DNA of 64,000 nucleotides. It comes from Rhodospirillaceae bacterium. Lineage in GTDB: Bacteria > Pseudomonadota > Alphaproteobacteria > Rhodospirillales > Rhodospirillaceae. The notes below the pieces were generated by a model that was not told the origin of the DNA, ran no database searches, and was given only the letters and a program-made list of their open reading frames with translations. Shown here one piece after another: positions 37,288 to 46,094 of this stretch. The stretch's first letter is position 1. The number at the start of each line of letters is the position of its first letter. Both the position numbers and the translations under genes were made by a program. The DNA is taken from assembly GCA_029245025.1 (NCBI GenBank), contig JAQWQC010000006.1:1-64000 (forward strand). Direction: 5' to 3'.

Positions 37288-37321
37288 CATCAGTGGATAA
37301 GATGCTGCCCAAGAAATAATC

Positions 37322-37921
37322 GTGATAGCGTTTTGGGGATTTGCCTTGCAAGCTGCTAGGGCCTTTTTGCACTACCTCCGTATTTTTGAACAAACCTTGT
37401 GCTTCCTTGCCTTTTTGGTGATGGCTGGGGCGCTTATGGGTGACGTGCTGCGACGAGAATTCACGGGCTCTGGTTGGTTTGGCGCTCCACAGGTCGGCGT
37501 TGTCGGCATGATCGTGGTTGCCTACATGGGCATCTCATTGGCTTCCGCGAACGGATCTCACTTCAGGCCAAAATTCGCCGACGTGGTGCTGCGTCGATGG
37601 GACAGCTTGGCCAATCGCATTGGCGAATTTGGCTTTGCAGCATTTTGCTACTTCATGGCCTACATCGCTTTTGACGTCGCCGTTGAGAGCTATGAACTTG
37701 ATGATGTGTCTGCCGTGCTACGCTGGCCTATTTGGCCGGTTCAGGGCGTTATTGTCATGGGCTTTGGGCTCGTCGCCATACGCCACACGCTTTATGGAAT
37801 CTTTATCGATTTGCGCCCCGTACCGCCGGAAGCCGTTGAAGGGGTCGAGACTGCCACAGACGCAGGTGCGGAAAACATTGCGAATAGCCAGCAGAATTTC
37901 CAAAAGGAAAAACTGCGATGA
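37322..37921 (+). CDS. TRAP transporter small permease (DctQ family)
   Basis: A 199-residue inner-membrane protein with four predicted helices, the size and form of DctQ-type small subunits. It includes LRREFTGSGWFGAPQVGVVGMIVVAYMGI, where the family tryptophan and glycine pattern is seen, and a long polar C-terminal tail. It begins with GTG, and the preceding ribosome site is weak. Its TGA overlaps the DctM ATG (ATGA), so the two permease subunits are translationally coupled in equal amounts. Confidence 0.88.
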   Translation: MIAFWGFALQAARAFLHYLRIFEQTLCFLAFLVMAGALMGDVLRREFTGSGWFGAPQVGVVGMIVVAYMGISLASANGSHFRPKFADVVLRRWDSLANRIGEFGFAAFCYFMAYIAFDVAVESYELDDVSAVLRWPIWPVQGVIVMGFGLVAIRHTLYGIFIDLRPVPPEAVEGVETATDAGAENIANSQQNFQKEKLR

Positions 37922-39231
37922 ACGGTTTGCTGCTTGCGGTCATTCTTATCACCCTTCTGATTTTACGGATGAATATCATTGTCATCCTCGGGGTAGCGAC
38001 GTTCTGGGCCTATTACTTCTGGGGTGGCGGCGAATTGATGAACGTTGTCTACGACATGTGGGATGCCTCTAACCGAGAGGTTCTACTTTCAATCCCACTC
38101 TATATCCTCGCTGGATCAATCATGTCTCAGGGCTCGATTGCAGAACGCTTAATTCTGCTGATGCGATCTTTGACCAAACCCATACCTGGCGGTTTGGCAA
38201 TTGCTGGGCTTATGTCCTGTGGCGTGTTTGCAGCAATCTCAGGGTCATCCGCTGTAACATTGTTGGCGGTTGGCTCCATCATGTACCCCGCCCTCATTCA
38301 AGAGGGCTACTCACGCCCCTTCTCCATCGGCATGCTATGCGCTGGCGGTACTCTTGGCATCATCATTCCACCATCGATTCCGCTCATTCTATATGGAGTG
38401 ATGACACAAAAATCGATTGCCGATCTATTTCTTGCCGGAACAGGGCCAGCAGCTTTGTTGCTCATAGTCCTGAGCCTATACGCTATGACAGTAAATTGGT
38501 CCCATCGCGGCGAGCTGTGGGATGGCAGTGAAATCTGGCGCACACTTAAAGGGGCGATTTTCGCCCTGATGACGCCCGTGGTCATACTTGGCGGAATATA
38601 CTCCGGATACTTTACGCCAACGGAATCAGCCTCGGTCGCCGTTCTCACGGCCCTCGCAGTTGAAGTCTTGGCCCACAAAAATGGCTTCATGAATATTGTC
38701 ACCGGACGTTTTGCCTATCTTTGGGTCACAGTCAAAGAAGCGGGGGCGCTTGTATGGCGCGTCGTTGGGGATACCGCGACGCTCATGGGCAGTTTGTTCC
38801 CAATCTTGGCCATCGCACTGTCTCTTAACGTGTTCATGACATACGAGCAGGTGCCAGGTCGCATCGTTGAAGCGATGACACTTTTCATCGATTCAAAATT
38901 GCTGTTCCTGCTGATGACCAACATTCTGCTCTTAGCTGTCGGCCTGTTCCTTGATATCGGCGCTGCGATTTTGATCTTGAGTCCACTGTTGCCGCCAATG
39001 GCCGCAGACTATGGAATGGATACGATCCATTTTGGCATCATGATGATCGTTAACTTGGAGATCGGCTATCTTACACCTCCGATGGGATTGAATATTATCA
39101 TCGCAATGGGAGCGTTTAGAGAGGATTTCCTGACCATCATTAAGGGGGTTATTCCCTTTATAATTTTGATGTTGCTGTGCCTTATTGTTGTGATGTTTGT
39201 GCCGTGGCTCTCTCTGTTCTTGATTAATTAG
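37918..39231 (+). CDS. TRAP transporter large permease (DctM family)
   Basis: A 437-residue membrane protein with about 11-12 helices, the translocating subunit of a TRAP transporter. The family core motifs SGSSAVTLLAVGSIMYPALIQEGYSRPFSIGML and GTLGIIIPPSIPLILYGV are intact, as is the C-terminal repeat ending LTPPMGLNIIIAMG. It imports solutes delivered by DctP using a sodium gradient. It is the only large permease in the window, although four binding proteins of the family are present. Confidence 0.95.
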   Translation: MNGLLLAVILITLLILRMNIIVILGVATFWAYYFWGGGELMNVVYDMWDASNREVLLSIPLYILAGSIMSQGSIAERLILLMRSLTKPIPGGLAIAGLMSCGVFAAISGSSAVTLLAVGSIMYPALIQEGYSRPFSIGMLCAGGTLGIIIPPSIPLILYGVMTQKSIADLFLAGTGPAALLLIVLSLYAMTVNWSHRGELWDGSEIWRTLKGAIFALMTPVVILGGIYSGYFTPTESASVAVLTALAVEVLAHKNGFMNIVTGRFAYLWVTVKEAGALVWRVVGDTATLMGSLFPILAIALSLNVFMTYEQVPGRIVEAMTLFIDSKLLFLLMTNILLLAVGLFLDIGAAILILSPLLPPMAADYGMDTIHFGIMMIVNLEIGYLTPPMGLNIIIAMGAFREDFLTIIKGVIPFIILMLLCLIVVMFVPWLSLFLIN

Positions 39232-39253
39232 CTCACGCGCCTGAGAGCAAACG

Positions 39254-39835
39254 ATGCCCTTCGCTCAGCTAGACGAATCCTTAATCGACAAAAATGGACG
39301 GGCGATATCATTGGTAAGCCCTCTCAAACTCCACATTGGGGGGAAAGAGAAACGCGACGACTGGCACATATTTGATGGAATCGACGGCGAAGTAGTGAAC
39401 TTTGTCGGCGATTGCTCGGATTTATCGCGATTTCCAAAAGCGAGCTGCGCTGAAATTTATTGCTCCCACGTCCTTGAGCATATGTCACACAACAATGAGC
39501 TCCTCCAAACGCTGCGTGGATTCCATAGAGTCTTGCATCCTAACGGCAAGCTCATGATAAGTGTTCCAGACCTTGACGTTCTGTGTCGCCTATTTACCAA
39601 ACCAGAACTCGACATCGAGCAACGTCGCTTTGTAATGCGAATGATGTTCGGGGGGCAAACCGACGACTATGACTTTCACAAAACCGGTTTCAACTTTGTA
39701 CTTCTACAAGAAACCCTCGTTGCAGCAGGCTTTAGCAAAGCAACCCAAATCAAATCGTTCGGTCTTTTTACAGACTCAAGCGAGCTGGTCTATCTCAACG
39801 AAGCGATTTCTTTAAACGTTATTGCAGTCCCTTAG
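39254..39835 (+). CDS. short methyltransferase-like protein
   Basis: A 193-residue protein resembling the C-terminal part of Methyltransf_11 domains: CSHVLEHMSHNNELLQTLRGFHRVLHPNGKLMISVPDLDVL is very typical of motifs after strand 4. The usual glycine-rich SAM motif I is absent; the N-terminus instead has KLHIGGKEKRDDWHIFDG, as in predicted SAM enzymes of sugar or lipid clusters. DYDFHKTGFNFVLLQETLVAAGF follows. It starts 22 bases after DctM and may ride on the TRAP transcript. Methyl transfer is not certain. Confidence 0.75.
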   Translation: MPFAQLDESLIDKNGRAISLVSPLKLHIGGKEKRDDWHIFDGIDGEVVNFVGDCSDLSRFPKASCAEIYCSHVLEHMSHNNELLQTLRGFHRVLHPNGKLMISVPDLDVLCRLFTKPELDIEQRRFVMRMMFGGQTDDYDFHKTGFNFVLLQETLVAAGFSKATQIKSFGLFTDSSELVYLNEAISLNVIAVP

Positions 39836-39855
39836 ATTCGCCGGGGCACCAGAAG

Positions 39856-40158
39856 CTACTTTCCTACGGCAGGTACGACGCAGACGTCTAGAGTGCCAGA
39901 ACCCAAACGATAGCCCTTCCCTTTCTGGTATTGCTCTGACGCCACATACTGTTGGTACGCTTCAAGGGAGGGGTATTCGAAAACCACAACTCGGCCTTCG
40001 CTGAATTGATCGCCTTCGATGATTGTCTTCTCGTCAGGGCCTCCAGCGCCAATCAATTTGCCGCCAAATTGTTCCGCAAGTCCGGCAACCGTTTCTGAGT
40101 ATTTCTTAAAGCCCGCTGGGTCTGTCACACGGGCCTGGCCAATAACATAGACTGTCAT
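39856..40158 (-). CDS. DUF1330 (dimeric alpha-beta barrel) protein
   Basis: A 100-residue protein of the DUF1330 family, a small dimeric ferredoxin-like fold. Family marks are the opening YVIGQARVTDPAGFKKYSE, the central GGKLIGAGG, and EGRVVVFEYPSLEAYQQY near 70-92. Function of the family is unknown. It lies 39 bases downstream of the deleted MDR relative, so is the last gene of a small minus-strand series with the MDR oxidoreductase. Confidence 0.88.
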   Translation of the reverse strand: MTVYVIGQARVTDPAGFKKYSETVAGLAEQFGGKLIGAGGPDEKTIIEGDQFSEGRVVVFEYPSLEAYQQYVASEQYQKGKGYRLGSGTLDVCVVPAVGK

Positions 40159-40197
40159 AACATTTCTCCTGGTTCGTAGAATTCGATAACACAGCAG

Positions 40198-40386
40198 TTA
40201 AGTTTTTTCGGATCCCACCGCGACAATAGCTTTGCGCATATAAGGATCAATAGGTAGATGGACCGTTTGTACCAACATCTGGCCAGCCGCCGGACACGGA
40301 ACCGGCACCTCAGCAACTTCGAAATCGCTGGCGTCGGGCATGCCATCCCGCTGTCTGATCAGCTGTATCTGAAGGTTCGCGGCCAC
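40198..40386 (-). pseudogene. internally deleted remnant of an MDR oxidoreductase gene
   Basis: A 62-codon ORF from GTG 40386. Its first about 51 residues align with the start of the full MDR gene next door (LQIQLIRQRDGMPDASDFEVAEVP against KQIQLARQPEGEPKVSDFQVAETG), through LPIDPYMR against LSLDPYMR. It then jumps straight to KAIVAVGSEKT, matching the neighbour's very last residues KAMVTIGPEKT. About 280 codons of the middle are missing while the frame is kept. It looks like a duplicated gene that lost its centre. A short product could still be made but cannot be an enzyme. Confidence 0.8.
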
Positions 40387-40402
40387 GGTGACGATCGCTC
40401 CG

Positions 40403-41431
40403 CTAGGTCTTTTCAGGTCCGATGGTCACCATAGCCTTGCCAACGTTTTGACCGCTCATCAATTTCGCAAAATGACCCGGCGTGTTTTCCAGCCCCTCAA
40501 CTCGATCTTCATGGAAATTCAAACGGCCCGCCTTAACCAGGGGTACGGCTGCTTTGAGAAACTCATCAATTTGATCGTAGTAATCGTAGACAACAAGCCC
40601 GAGCAACTGGGCGCGCTTACCAACAAAGGGGCCCATGTTGTGGCCATGAAAATCACCATCGCCGCTCCGGTTATATTGTGACACCAGTCCACACATGACG
40701 ATTTTGCCGTACAGGTTGAGCTGCTTGGTAATCGTGTCGAGGATCGGCCCCCCGACGTTGTCAAAGTACACGTCGATACCCTCCGGACAGGCGGCCTTCA
40801 GCTCCTCTTCAAAATTGTCTTTCTTATAATTTACGCACGCGTCGAACCCATACTCCTCAACGACGATACGGCATTTTTCGTCAGAGCCAGCGATTCCTAC
40901 CGCACGGCAGCCTTTGGCCTTTGCAAGTTGCCCCGCTGTGCCGCCAACCGGTCCGGCCGCAGCAGTAACAACAAAAGTGTCACCCAGACCTGGCTGGGCC
41001 AATCGCTCCACCCCCGCCCAAGCCGTGAGGCCTGGCATACCCAGCACACCGAGCGCCGCTGACAAGGGGCCCCCATTTGGATCGAGTTTGCGGACTTCAT
41101 CCTTGGCGCCGCCGTCGGACACGCAGAACTGCTGCCACCCAGATTCTATGACAATGTAATCACCTTCAGCGTAGTCAGCGTGTTTGGACTCGACAATCTG
41201 CGCAACACAGCGTCCACCAATAAGGTCGCCTTGGTTCAATCGGCTATGCCCCATGTGGCGACCGGAGATAGCTCCTCGCATGTAAGGATCAAGAGAAAGG
41301 TAGATGTTGCGAGCAAGAAACTCGCCGGGCCCAGCAGATGGAATGCCTGTCTCCGCCACCTGAAAGTCGCTTACTTTTGGCTCGCCCTCTGGTTGACGTG
41401 CAAGTTGAATCTGTTTGTTTATATCGGCCAT
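40403..41431 (-). CDS. zinc-free MDR NADP-dependent oxidoreductase (CurA/leukotriene B4 reductase-like)
   Basis: A 342-residue medium-chain reductase of the PTGR/CurA/YncB type, which reduces alpha,beta-unsaturated carbonyls with NADPH. The lead YLSLDPYMRGAI is the family signature, GLTAWAGVERL and AAAGPVGGTAGQLAKAKG form the nucleotide site, and YFDNVGG is the later conserved loop. It lacks zinc-binding cysteines. A remnant of a duplicate lies immediately downstream on the same strand, 16 bases away. Confidence 0.93.
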   Translation of the reverse strand: MADINKQIQLARQPEGEPKVSDFQVAETGIPSAGPGEFLARNIYLSLDPYMRGAISGRHMGHSRLNQGDLIGGRCVAQIVESKHADYAEGDYIVIESGWQQFCVSDGGAKDEVRKLDPNGGPLSAALGVLGMPGLTAWAGVERLAQPGLGDTFVVTAAAGPVGGTAGQLAKAKGCRAVGIAGSDEKCRIVVEEYGFDACVNYKKDNFEEELKAACPEGIDVYFDNVGGPILDTITKQLNLYGKIVMCGLVSQYNRSGDGDFHGHNMGPFVGKRAQLLGLVVYDYYDQIDEFLKAAVPLVKAGRLNFHEDRVEGLENTPGHFAKLMSGQNVGKAMVTIGPEKT

Positions 41432-41461
41432 GCGATCCCCGTGGTTGGTTTTTTAGTTGTT

Positions 41462-42091
41462 TTATCGATTGGCGGCGCGATATGCAGCCAGATCTTCAGA
41501 TAAGTCTGCCATAAGAAGGCGTAAATAATAATCCCGCCCGCCAACAGCGCGAACATTATCAAGAAAAGCTGCCATATCATCTACGTTGGCATAAAGCTCA
41601 CAGCCATCGAACAAGCCCTTGGTGACATGACGTACGTAAGACACTTGCGCGGCCAATCGACCTGCCTGCGCTGACTTCGCCCACCACGCCTCGGCATCAC
41701 AAATATTGTCAGAGGCATCCGGCCGGTTGTTTGAAATGAGTGCCCCCATCACGAACTGAGCTTGGCGGTGCCCCGCCTCTGCCGATTTTTCCATCGTCGC
41801 CACGGCTTCGGCACTCCGCCCATTGTAAAAATAGACCCGCGCCAACTGGTAGGTCAGACGAGGGTTCCCTGGATTATCCGCTAAACTAGCTTCGCAAGCC
41901 GTTATGGCAGCCGGTTGATCAACCTCAGCGGTCGGCACACCTTCAGAAATCCGGTCTGGGTCTAGGGGGTGGGCAGCAAGGCGGTCACAAAGGGTAATCG
42001 CCTCTTGTGCCGCCCCGCTGGAAAAACCAGCGAAGCAACACATAGAAAAGACGATTGCCGCACAGGTAGCGCGACAATTGTTATTTGGCAT
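41462..42091 (-). CDS. secreted Sel1/TPR-like repeat protein (copy 3)
   Basis: Third of three tandem homologues, 209 residues from ATG 42091; the start was chosen for its signal peptide (CAAIVFSMCCFAGFSSGAAQ), since the 76 codons open upstream overlap the previous gene. The mature domain has a CDRLAAHPLDPDRISEGV lead, TPR/Sel1-like helices (NPRLTYQLARVYFYNGRSAEAVATMEKSAEAGHRQAQFVMG), then CDAEAWWAKSAQAGRLAAQVSYVRHV and a conserved cysteine near the end (DGCEL). Several conserved cysteines imply disulfides in the periplasm. It overlaps the end of copy 2 by 11 bases. Confidence 0.78.
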   Translation of the reverse strand: MPNNNCRATCAAIVFSMCCFAGFSSGAAQEAITLCDRLAAHPLDPDRISEGVPTAEVDQPAAITACEASLADNPGNPRLTYQLARVYFYNGRSAEAVATMEKSAEAGHRQAQFVMGALISNNRPDASDNICDAEAWWAKSAQAGRLAAQVSYVRHVTKGLFDGCELYANVDDMAAFLDNVRAVGGRDYYLRLLMADLSEDLAAYRAANR

Positions 42092-42680
42092 GATCAGAGG
42101 CTGCATACGTCGCAGCAACTTCGGCGACCAACAACTGTTGGTAATACCCGTCGGCCTGGCCTTGCGCTGCGTCCAAGAAGCTATTGATTTCCGACGAGCT
42201 TGCCTGGATCTCACAGCCTTTGAATTTCCCCAGTGCCACATTGCGCGGATAGCTGACGCGGGCTGCAAAGCGGCCCTGACGTGCAGAGCGCACCCATAAA
42301 TCTTCAACCTTACACGCATCGTGTTTTAGGCCCTGTAGGGCTTCATCAATGATGTATCCCAAAACAAACTGGGCCTGTTTAGAGCCAGCTTCAGCTGCGA
42401 ACTCCAGGTGAGGAAGCGAGTCTTCAGTGTCGCCCGCGTAGAACAGCACACGACCCAACTGATAGCGCAAACGCCGGTTTTCAGGGTCTTCTTTTACCGC
42501 TGCTTCACAGGCAGCCCGGCCCGCCAGAAACAAAACATCATCAACCCCAGGAGCAATGCGATCAGGATCTTCGGGATGAGAGACCAATGCATCACATTCC
42601 GTGATGTAATCCCCTTCGGCATAAGCCGAACCAGAAACCGCCAATGCAAGCATTGCTGCAGCCAAAGAAATATACCTCAT
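42081..42680 (-). CDS. secreted Sel1/TPR-like repeat protein (copy 2)
   Basis: Middle gene of the trio, 199 residues with a clean signal peptide (ISLAAAMLALAVSGSAYA). It shares the trio pattern: ECDALVSHPEDPDRIAPGVD, RRLRYQLGRVLFYAGDTEDSLPHLEFAAEAGSKQAQFVLGY, CKVEDLWVRSARQGRFAARVSYPRNVALGKFKGCE. It starts 3 bases after copy 1 and its stop overlaps the start of copy 3, so all three are one operon. Sel1-like periplasmic proteins often scaffold other envelope proteins, but no partner is visible here. Confidence 0.78.
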   Translation of the reverse strand: MRYISLAAAMLALAVSGSAYAEGDYITECDALVSHPEDPDRIAPGVDDVLFLAGRAACEAAVKEDPENRRLRYQLGRVLFYAGDTEDSLPHLEFAAEAGSKQAQFVLGYIIDEALQGLKHDACKVEDLWVRSARQGRFAARVSYPRNVALGKFKGCEIQASSSEINSFLDAAQGQADGYYQQLLVAEVAATYAASDHAK

Positions 42681-42683
42681 TTT

Positions 42684-43304
42684 TTAACGACCTTTTTTGT
42701 AAGAATTAAAATCTTCTGTCACGTCAGCCGTCCACATACGGCGGTAGTAATCTGAAGCCATACCCTTGGCTGTTGCCAAGAAGCTAGCAATTTCGGCGAT
42801 GCTTGCTTGAACCTCACAGTCTTCGAACTGCCCGCGCACCACATGGTGGGGATAACTCACCAAGGCCGCGAAGCGGCCCTGACGTGCCGACCGTAGCCAG
42901 AGAGACTCAGTCTTACACTTGTCTTGCTCAACCCCTTGAAGTCCACTGTCATAAACATAACCGAGCACGAACTGAGACTGCCGATGCCCCGCCTCTGCAG
43001 AAAAAATGAGGTGCGGCATCGCGTCTTCTGCGCGACCAGAATAAAAATACGCCCGCCCCAGCAAATAACGCAAACGCCTGTTCTCAGGCTGTATCGTTGT
43101 ATCGGCCAGGCAAGCGGCAATCGCTGCCGCTTTCCGCATACTCGATTGACTGACTCCCGGCGCAACACGCTCAGGGTCTGAGCCATGTGACGCAAGCTTG
43201 TCGCATTCAGTCACAGCTTCCGAATCTGGCGCGGCAACAGAGACCTTGGCCAAACCAAATATAGCGGCGAGCATGATCGTGGCTGTTATTAGAATGGCTC
43301 GCAT
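42684..43304 (-). CDS. secreted Sel1/TPR-like repeat protein (copy 1)
   Basis: First of the trio, 206 residues from ATG 43304, which has GGAGGG just upstream and is followed by a signal peptide (AILITATIMLAAIFGLAKVSVAA). The frame is open 86 codons further up but looks non-coding. The mature part has ECDKLASHGSDPERVAPGV, RRLRYLLGRAYFYSGRAEDAMPHLIFSAEAGHRQSQFVLGY and CKTESLWLRSARQGRFAALVSYPHHVVRGQFEDCE, nearly collinear with copies 2 and 3. Closest to copy 2. Confidence 0.78.
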   Translation of the reverse strand: MRAILITATIMLAAIFGLAKVSVAAPDSEAVTECDKLASHGSDPERVAPGVSQSSMRKAAAIAACLADTTIQPENRRLRYLLGRAYFYSGRAEDAMPHLIFSAEAGHRQSQFVLGYVYDSGLQGVEQDKCKTESLWLRSARQGRFAALVSYPHHVVRGQFEDCEVQASIAEIASFLATAKGMASDYYRRMWTADVTEDFNSYKKGR

Positions 43305-43665
43305 TTTCCCTCCCTCTTGAACTTCACAACAAACCGCCTTCACACCCAGTTTTCCAGGTCGCGGCGCAACTTGGCAATGAGCAAGCTCCCTCCATAGCCA
43401 AGTAGCGAAGACACACCGACAAGAAAAGTGGTCCAATCCCCGCTGGAGGTGCGGTTCCGGCCGGAATTCGATCGCCGGATCCTTTCGAATTGAACGCAAC
43501 GTGAGTGCGTATTGCTTTGATTCAGGTGGCTGGATAACCACCCCGCGTCCTCGACTCGACATATATGGATAGGCGCACCTTGGTCCTCGCCAATCCTGGA
43601 TGCTATACCCCGTTCAGGGATGCGCACAAACGGTCGCGCAACAAAATAATAAAGGGGGGCGGACC
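43305..43665. other. intergenic region between the Sel1-like trio and a membrane-protein gene
   Basis: About 360 bases with divergent genes on either side. On the minus strand the frame ending at 43340 closes with a hydrophobic stretch (TTFLVGVSSLLGYGGSLLIAKLRR) that could be the tail of a tiny membrane protein, but I find no good start or ribosome site. Otherwise I see only the promoter space for both sides. Confidence 0.4.
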
Positions 43666-44337
43666 TTGGATATCGGTCTCTACGAAATTTTGCTTTATCT
43701 GCACGCGCTTTGCTTTGTGTACTGGCTTGGTGGCGACCTCGGCGTGTTTTATGCGTCTGGCCAGCTCCTAAAATCCGGTGTGAGCAAAGATGGGCGTACC
43801 TGGATCAGAAAAATCATGCACTGGCTCGATCAATTTCCGCGCGTCTGCATGCCATTGGTTATCGCACTCGGCTTCACCTTGGGGAGTATGCAGTTTTTTG
43901 AGTTAGCGACAGAGTGGCTGATTCTGATTTGGGTTATCGCCCTGGTCTGGGTCTATTTTGTTCTGGCCCTCTTTCTCAACTCCGACGGGCCTGAAAAAGT
44001 TGCGTGGATTACGAAAGTTGATTTGCCCATGCGGTGGGTGATTGCCATCACCATCACTGTAATCGGAGTCACGTCGCTGATGGGGAGCGGATTAACAGAT
44101 TTCAATTGGCTCGCCGTCAAATTGCTGATCTGGGCTGGCACCGTGTTTTGCGGCATTGCCTCGCGCAATACCATGACGCCATTCAGGACAGCGTTCGTCC
44201 GCGTTATGACCGATGGCGAAACGCCGGAAGATTTGGCTCAAATGAAGCGCGCCCTATACATCACGCGCATCCCCATCTTCACGATCTGGGGTCTGGTTGC
44301 GCTGGCTGGTGCGATTGGCATGTGGAAGCCGTTTTAA
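43666..44337 (+). CDS. integral membrane protein, CopD/DUF2269-like
   Basis: A 223-residue protein with five or six predicted helices. A TTG start at 43666 is preferred because GGGGGG lies 7 bases before it and the first helix (YEILLYLHALCFVYWLGGDLGVF) follows directly; the ATG at 43600 adds a tail of unlikely composition. The first-helix histidine and the W-L-G-G-D pattern resemble CopD/DUF2269/HemJ-type helical bundles, some of which bind haem or metal. I cannot assign a substrate. It precedes the SDR gene by 27 bases. Confidence 0.72.
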   Translation: MDIGLYEILLYLHALCFVYWLGGDLGVFYASGQLLKSGVSKDGRTWIRKIMHWLDQFPRVCMPLVIALGFTLGSMQFFELATEWLILIWVIALVWVYFVLALFLNSDGPEKVAWITKVDLPMRWVIAITITVIGVTSLMGSGLTDFNWLAVKLLIWAGTVFCGIASRNTMTPFRTAFVRVMTDGETPEDLAQMKRALYITRIPIFTIWGLVALAGAIGMWKPF

Positions 44338-44364
44338 CGCCCAACACCTGAAAGGGAGATTTAT

Positions 44365-45198
44365 ATGTATGACCTAGACGGAAAGGTCGCCGTCATTACC
44401 GGCGCTGGCCGGCCCAAAGGATTGGGTGAAGCCATGGCGGTCCGCCTTGCCGAAGAAGGCTGCAAGGTGGTGATTCATGACATCGGTAAGGTCAAGGGAG
44501 AGATTGCACCGAAACACGGCGTTGGAACATCCGATGAAATTGATCAGGTGGTAGACACCATCAAAGCGAACGGCGGTGAAGCCGTCGGGTACGCCGCTGA
44601 TATGTTGGTTGAGGAAGAGGTTGCTGGGCTCATCGCTTTTGCTGTGAAGACCTACGGTCGAATAGACGTTCTCGTGAACAACGCCGGCATTGGCTATTTG
44701 TTCGGTCCACTTATTGAAATGACTCAAGAACAATGGGACGCGGTTCTTGGCGTCAACCTGCGAGGATGTTTTTTTGGTATCAAACATGCCGCCAAACAAA
44801 TGATCGAACAGGGCGAAGGCGGTCGCATTATCAATATAGCTAGCCAAGCGGCTAAGTCGGGTTTTGGCAATACAGCGGCATACACATCATCGAAACATGG
44901 CCTGGTCGGCCTGACCCGCGTTGCTGGGATCGAACTTGCCCCTCACAAGATCACCGTTAACGCGATTTGTCCCAACCATGTCACCACCGGCCTTGGGGCT
45001 TGGCAAAACGATTTTATGTCAAAAGCGCAGGGTAAAACGGAAGAAGAGTATTTGAATGACATGCGTGGGCGCATTCCCGCTGGTCGGGTTGGGCTTGTCG
45101 ACGACATTGCCAAAGCTTGCGCCTTCCTCTGTTCAGATCAGGCCGATTACATTACAGCCGAGGCAATGAACGTCTCCGGTGGCGAGGAGTATCACTAG
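44365..45198 (+). CDS. short-chain dehydrogenase/reductase (SDR)
   Basis: A 277-residue classical SDR. The nucleotide motif is TGAGRPKGLG (12-21), NNAG is at about 105-108, and the catalytic set is Ser160, Tyr173 and Lys177 (AYTSSKHG). It resembles FabG-like and 3-hydroxyacyl-CoA dehydrogenases. AAGGGAG precedes the ATG. It is followed within two bases by the deacetylase-like gene, then a MaoC-type hydratase gene, so a role in oxidising a 3-hydroxyacyl compound is possible. The precise substrate is unknown. Confidence 0.92.
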   Translation: MYDLDGKVAVITGAGRPKGLGEAMAVRLAEEGCKVVIHDIGKVKGEIAPKHGVGTSDEIDQVVDTIKANGGEAVGYAADMLVEEEVAGLIAFAVKTYGRIDVLVNNAGIGYLFGPLIEMTQEQWDAVLGVNLRGCFFGIKHAAKQMIEQGEGGRIINIASQAAKSGFGNTAAYTSSKHGLVGLTRVAGIELAPHKITVNAICPNHVTTGLGAWQNDFMSKAQGKTEEEYLNDMRGRIPAGRVGLVDDIAKACAFLCSDQADYITAEAMNVSGGEEYH

Positions 45199-45200
45199 GC

Positions 45201-46064
45201 ATGTCAGACTCATCTTTTTCATGGCCCGACGAGAAACGCATTGCCATTTCCGTTGTTGTGAACGTCGAAGAAGGCGCGGAAGAGAGCGTCGCTGACGGCG
45301 ACCGTGCTCCGGAACCCGTTGATGAACTTCAGGTCATCATGAAAAAAGGCCGCAATCTTGGGAACGAGTCCAACTATCAATATGGCATACGCGCCGGTGC
45401 GCCGCGTGTATTAAAAGTTCTTAGGGATTATGGTGTGACGTCTACGTTTACAGCTGCCGCCCTGGCTCTAGAACGGGCCCCTGATCTCGCCAAGGAAATC
45501 ATCGCCGACGGGCATGAAGTGTGCGCCCATGGACACCGCTGGGCACACCAGCACTGGATGAAAGAAGACATGGAACGCGACTTCATCCGCAACGCTGCCG
45601 ATTCCATCGAAAAAACTTGTGGCGAACGACCTTCTGGATGGCTCTCTCGTTACGTGTTGACGGACAATACGCGACGCCTCCTAGCGGAAGAGGGCTACAC
45701 CTATCATATGGACGACTATTCCGATGATGTTCCACGCTGGGACGTCGTCGATGGCAAGCCGATGCTGATTTCACCCTATGCCCTCGACACCAACGACATG
45801 AAAATGTGGATGGACCCAGCCTATACGCCAGACCAATGGGAAAAGTACCTCATCGATACCTTTGATTGGCTCTACGCAGAGTGTGCCGAGTCCCCCAACA
45901 AAATGATGTCGGTCGGGGTACACCTTCGTATCGTAGGTCGACCCGGACGCATGAAAGCCTTTGAGAACTTTCTTGCCCATGCCACGGCTAAAGACGAAGT
46001 GTGGTTCGCTACTCGTAAGCAGATCGCAGACGCCTACGCCGCACAAGTCCCGGCACCCGTTTAA
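45201..46064 (+). CDS. polysaccharide deacetylase-family protein (PuuE/allantoinase-like)
   Basis: A 287-residue NodB-fold hydrolase. ATG 45201 sits two bases after the SDR stop; the ORF upstream overlaps the SDR gene in another frame. The sequence resembles cofactor-free allantoinase PuuE and related peptidoglycan or formamidase-like deacetylases: GAPRVLKVLRDYGVTSTFTAAALALERAP, then HEVCAHGHRWAHQHWM with the H-x-x-x-H metal site, and SGWLSRYVLTDNTRRLLAEEGYTYHMDDYSDD. It likely cleaves a C-N bond in a small amide rather than a polymer, since it has no signal peptide. Confidence 0.88.
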   Translation: MSDSSFSWPDEKRIAISVVVNVEEGAEESVADGDRAPEPVDELQVIMKKGRNLGNESNYQYGIRAGAPRVLKVLRDYGVTSTFTAAALALERAPDLAKEIIADGHEVCAHGHRWAHQHWMKEDMERDFIRNAADSIEKTCGERPSGWLSRYVLTDNTRRLLAEEGYTYHMDDYSDDVPRWDVVDGKPMLISPYALDTNDMKMWMDPAYTPDQWEKYLIDTFDWLYAECAESPNKMMSVGVHLRIVGRPGRMKAFENFLAHATAKDEVWFATRKQIADAYAAQVPAPV

Positions 46065-46094
46065 CTTTCACAGACAATATATCAGGAGCGCACC

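Noticed and set aside
43340-43627. 95-codon minus-strand ORF with a hydrophobic C-terminus
   Set aside because: Most of it looks random; only the last 30 codons resemble a membrane segment. Kept as a note in the intergenic entry.
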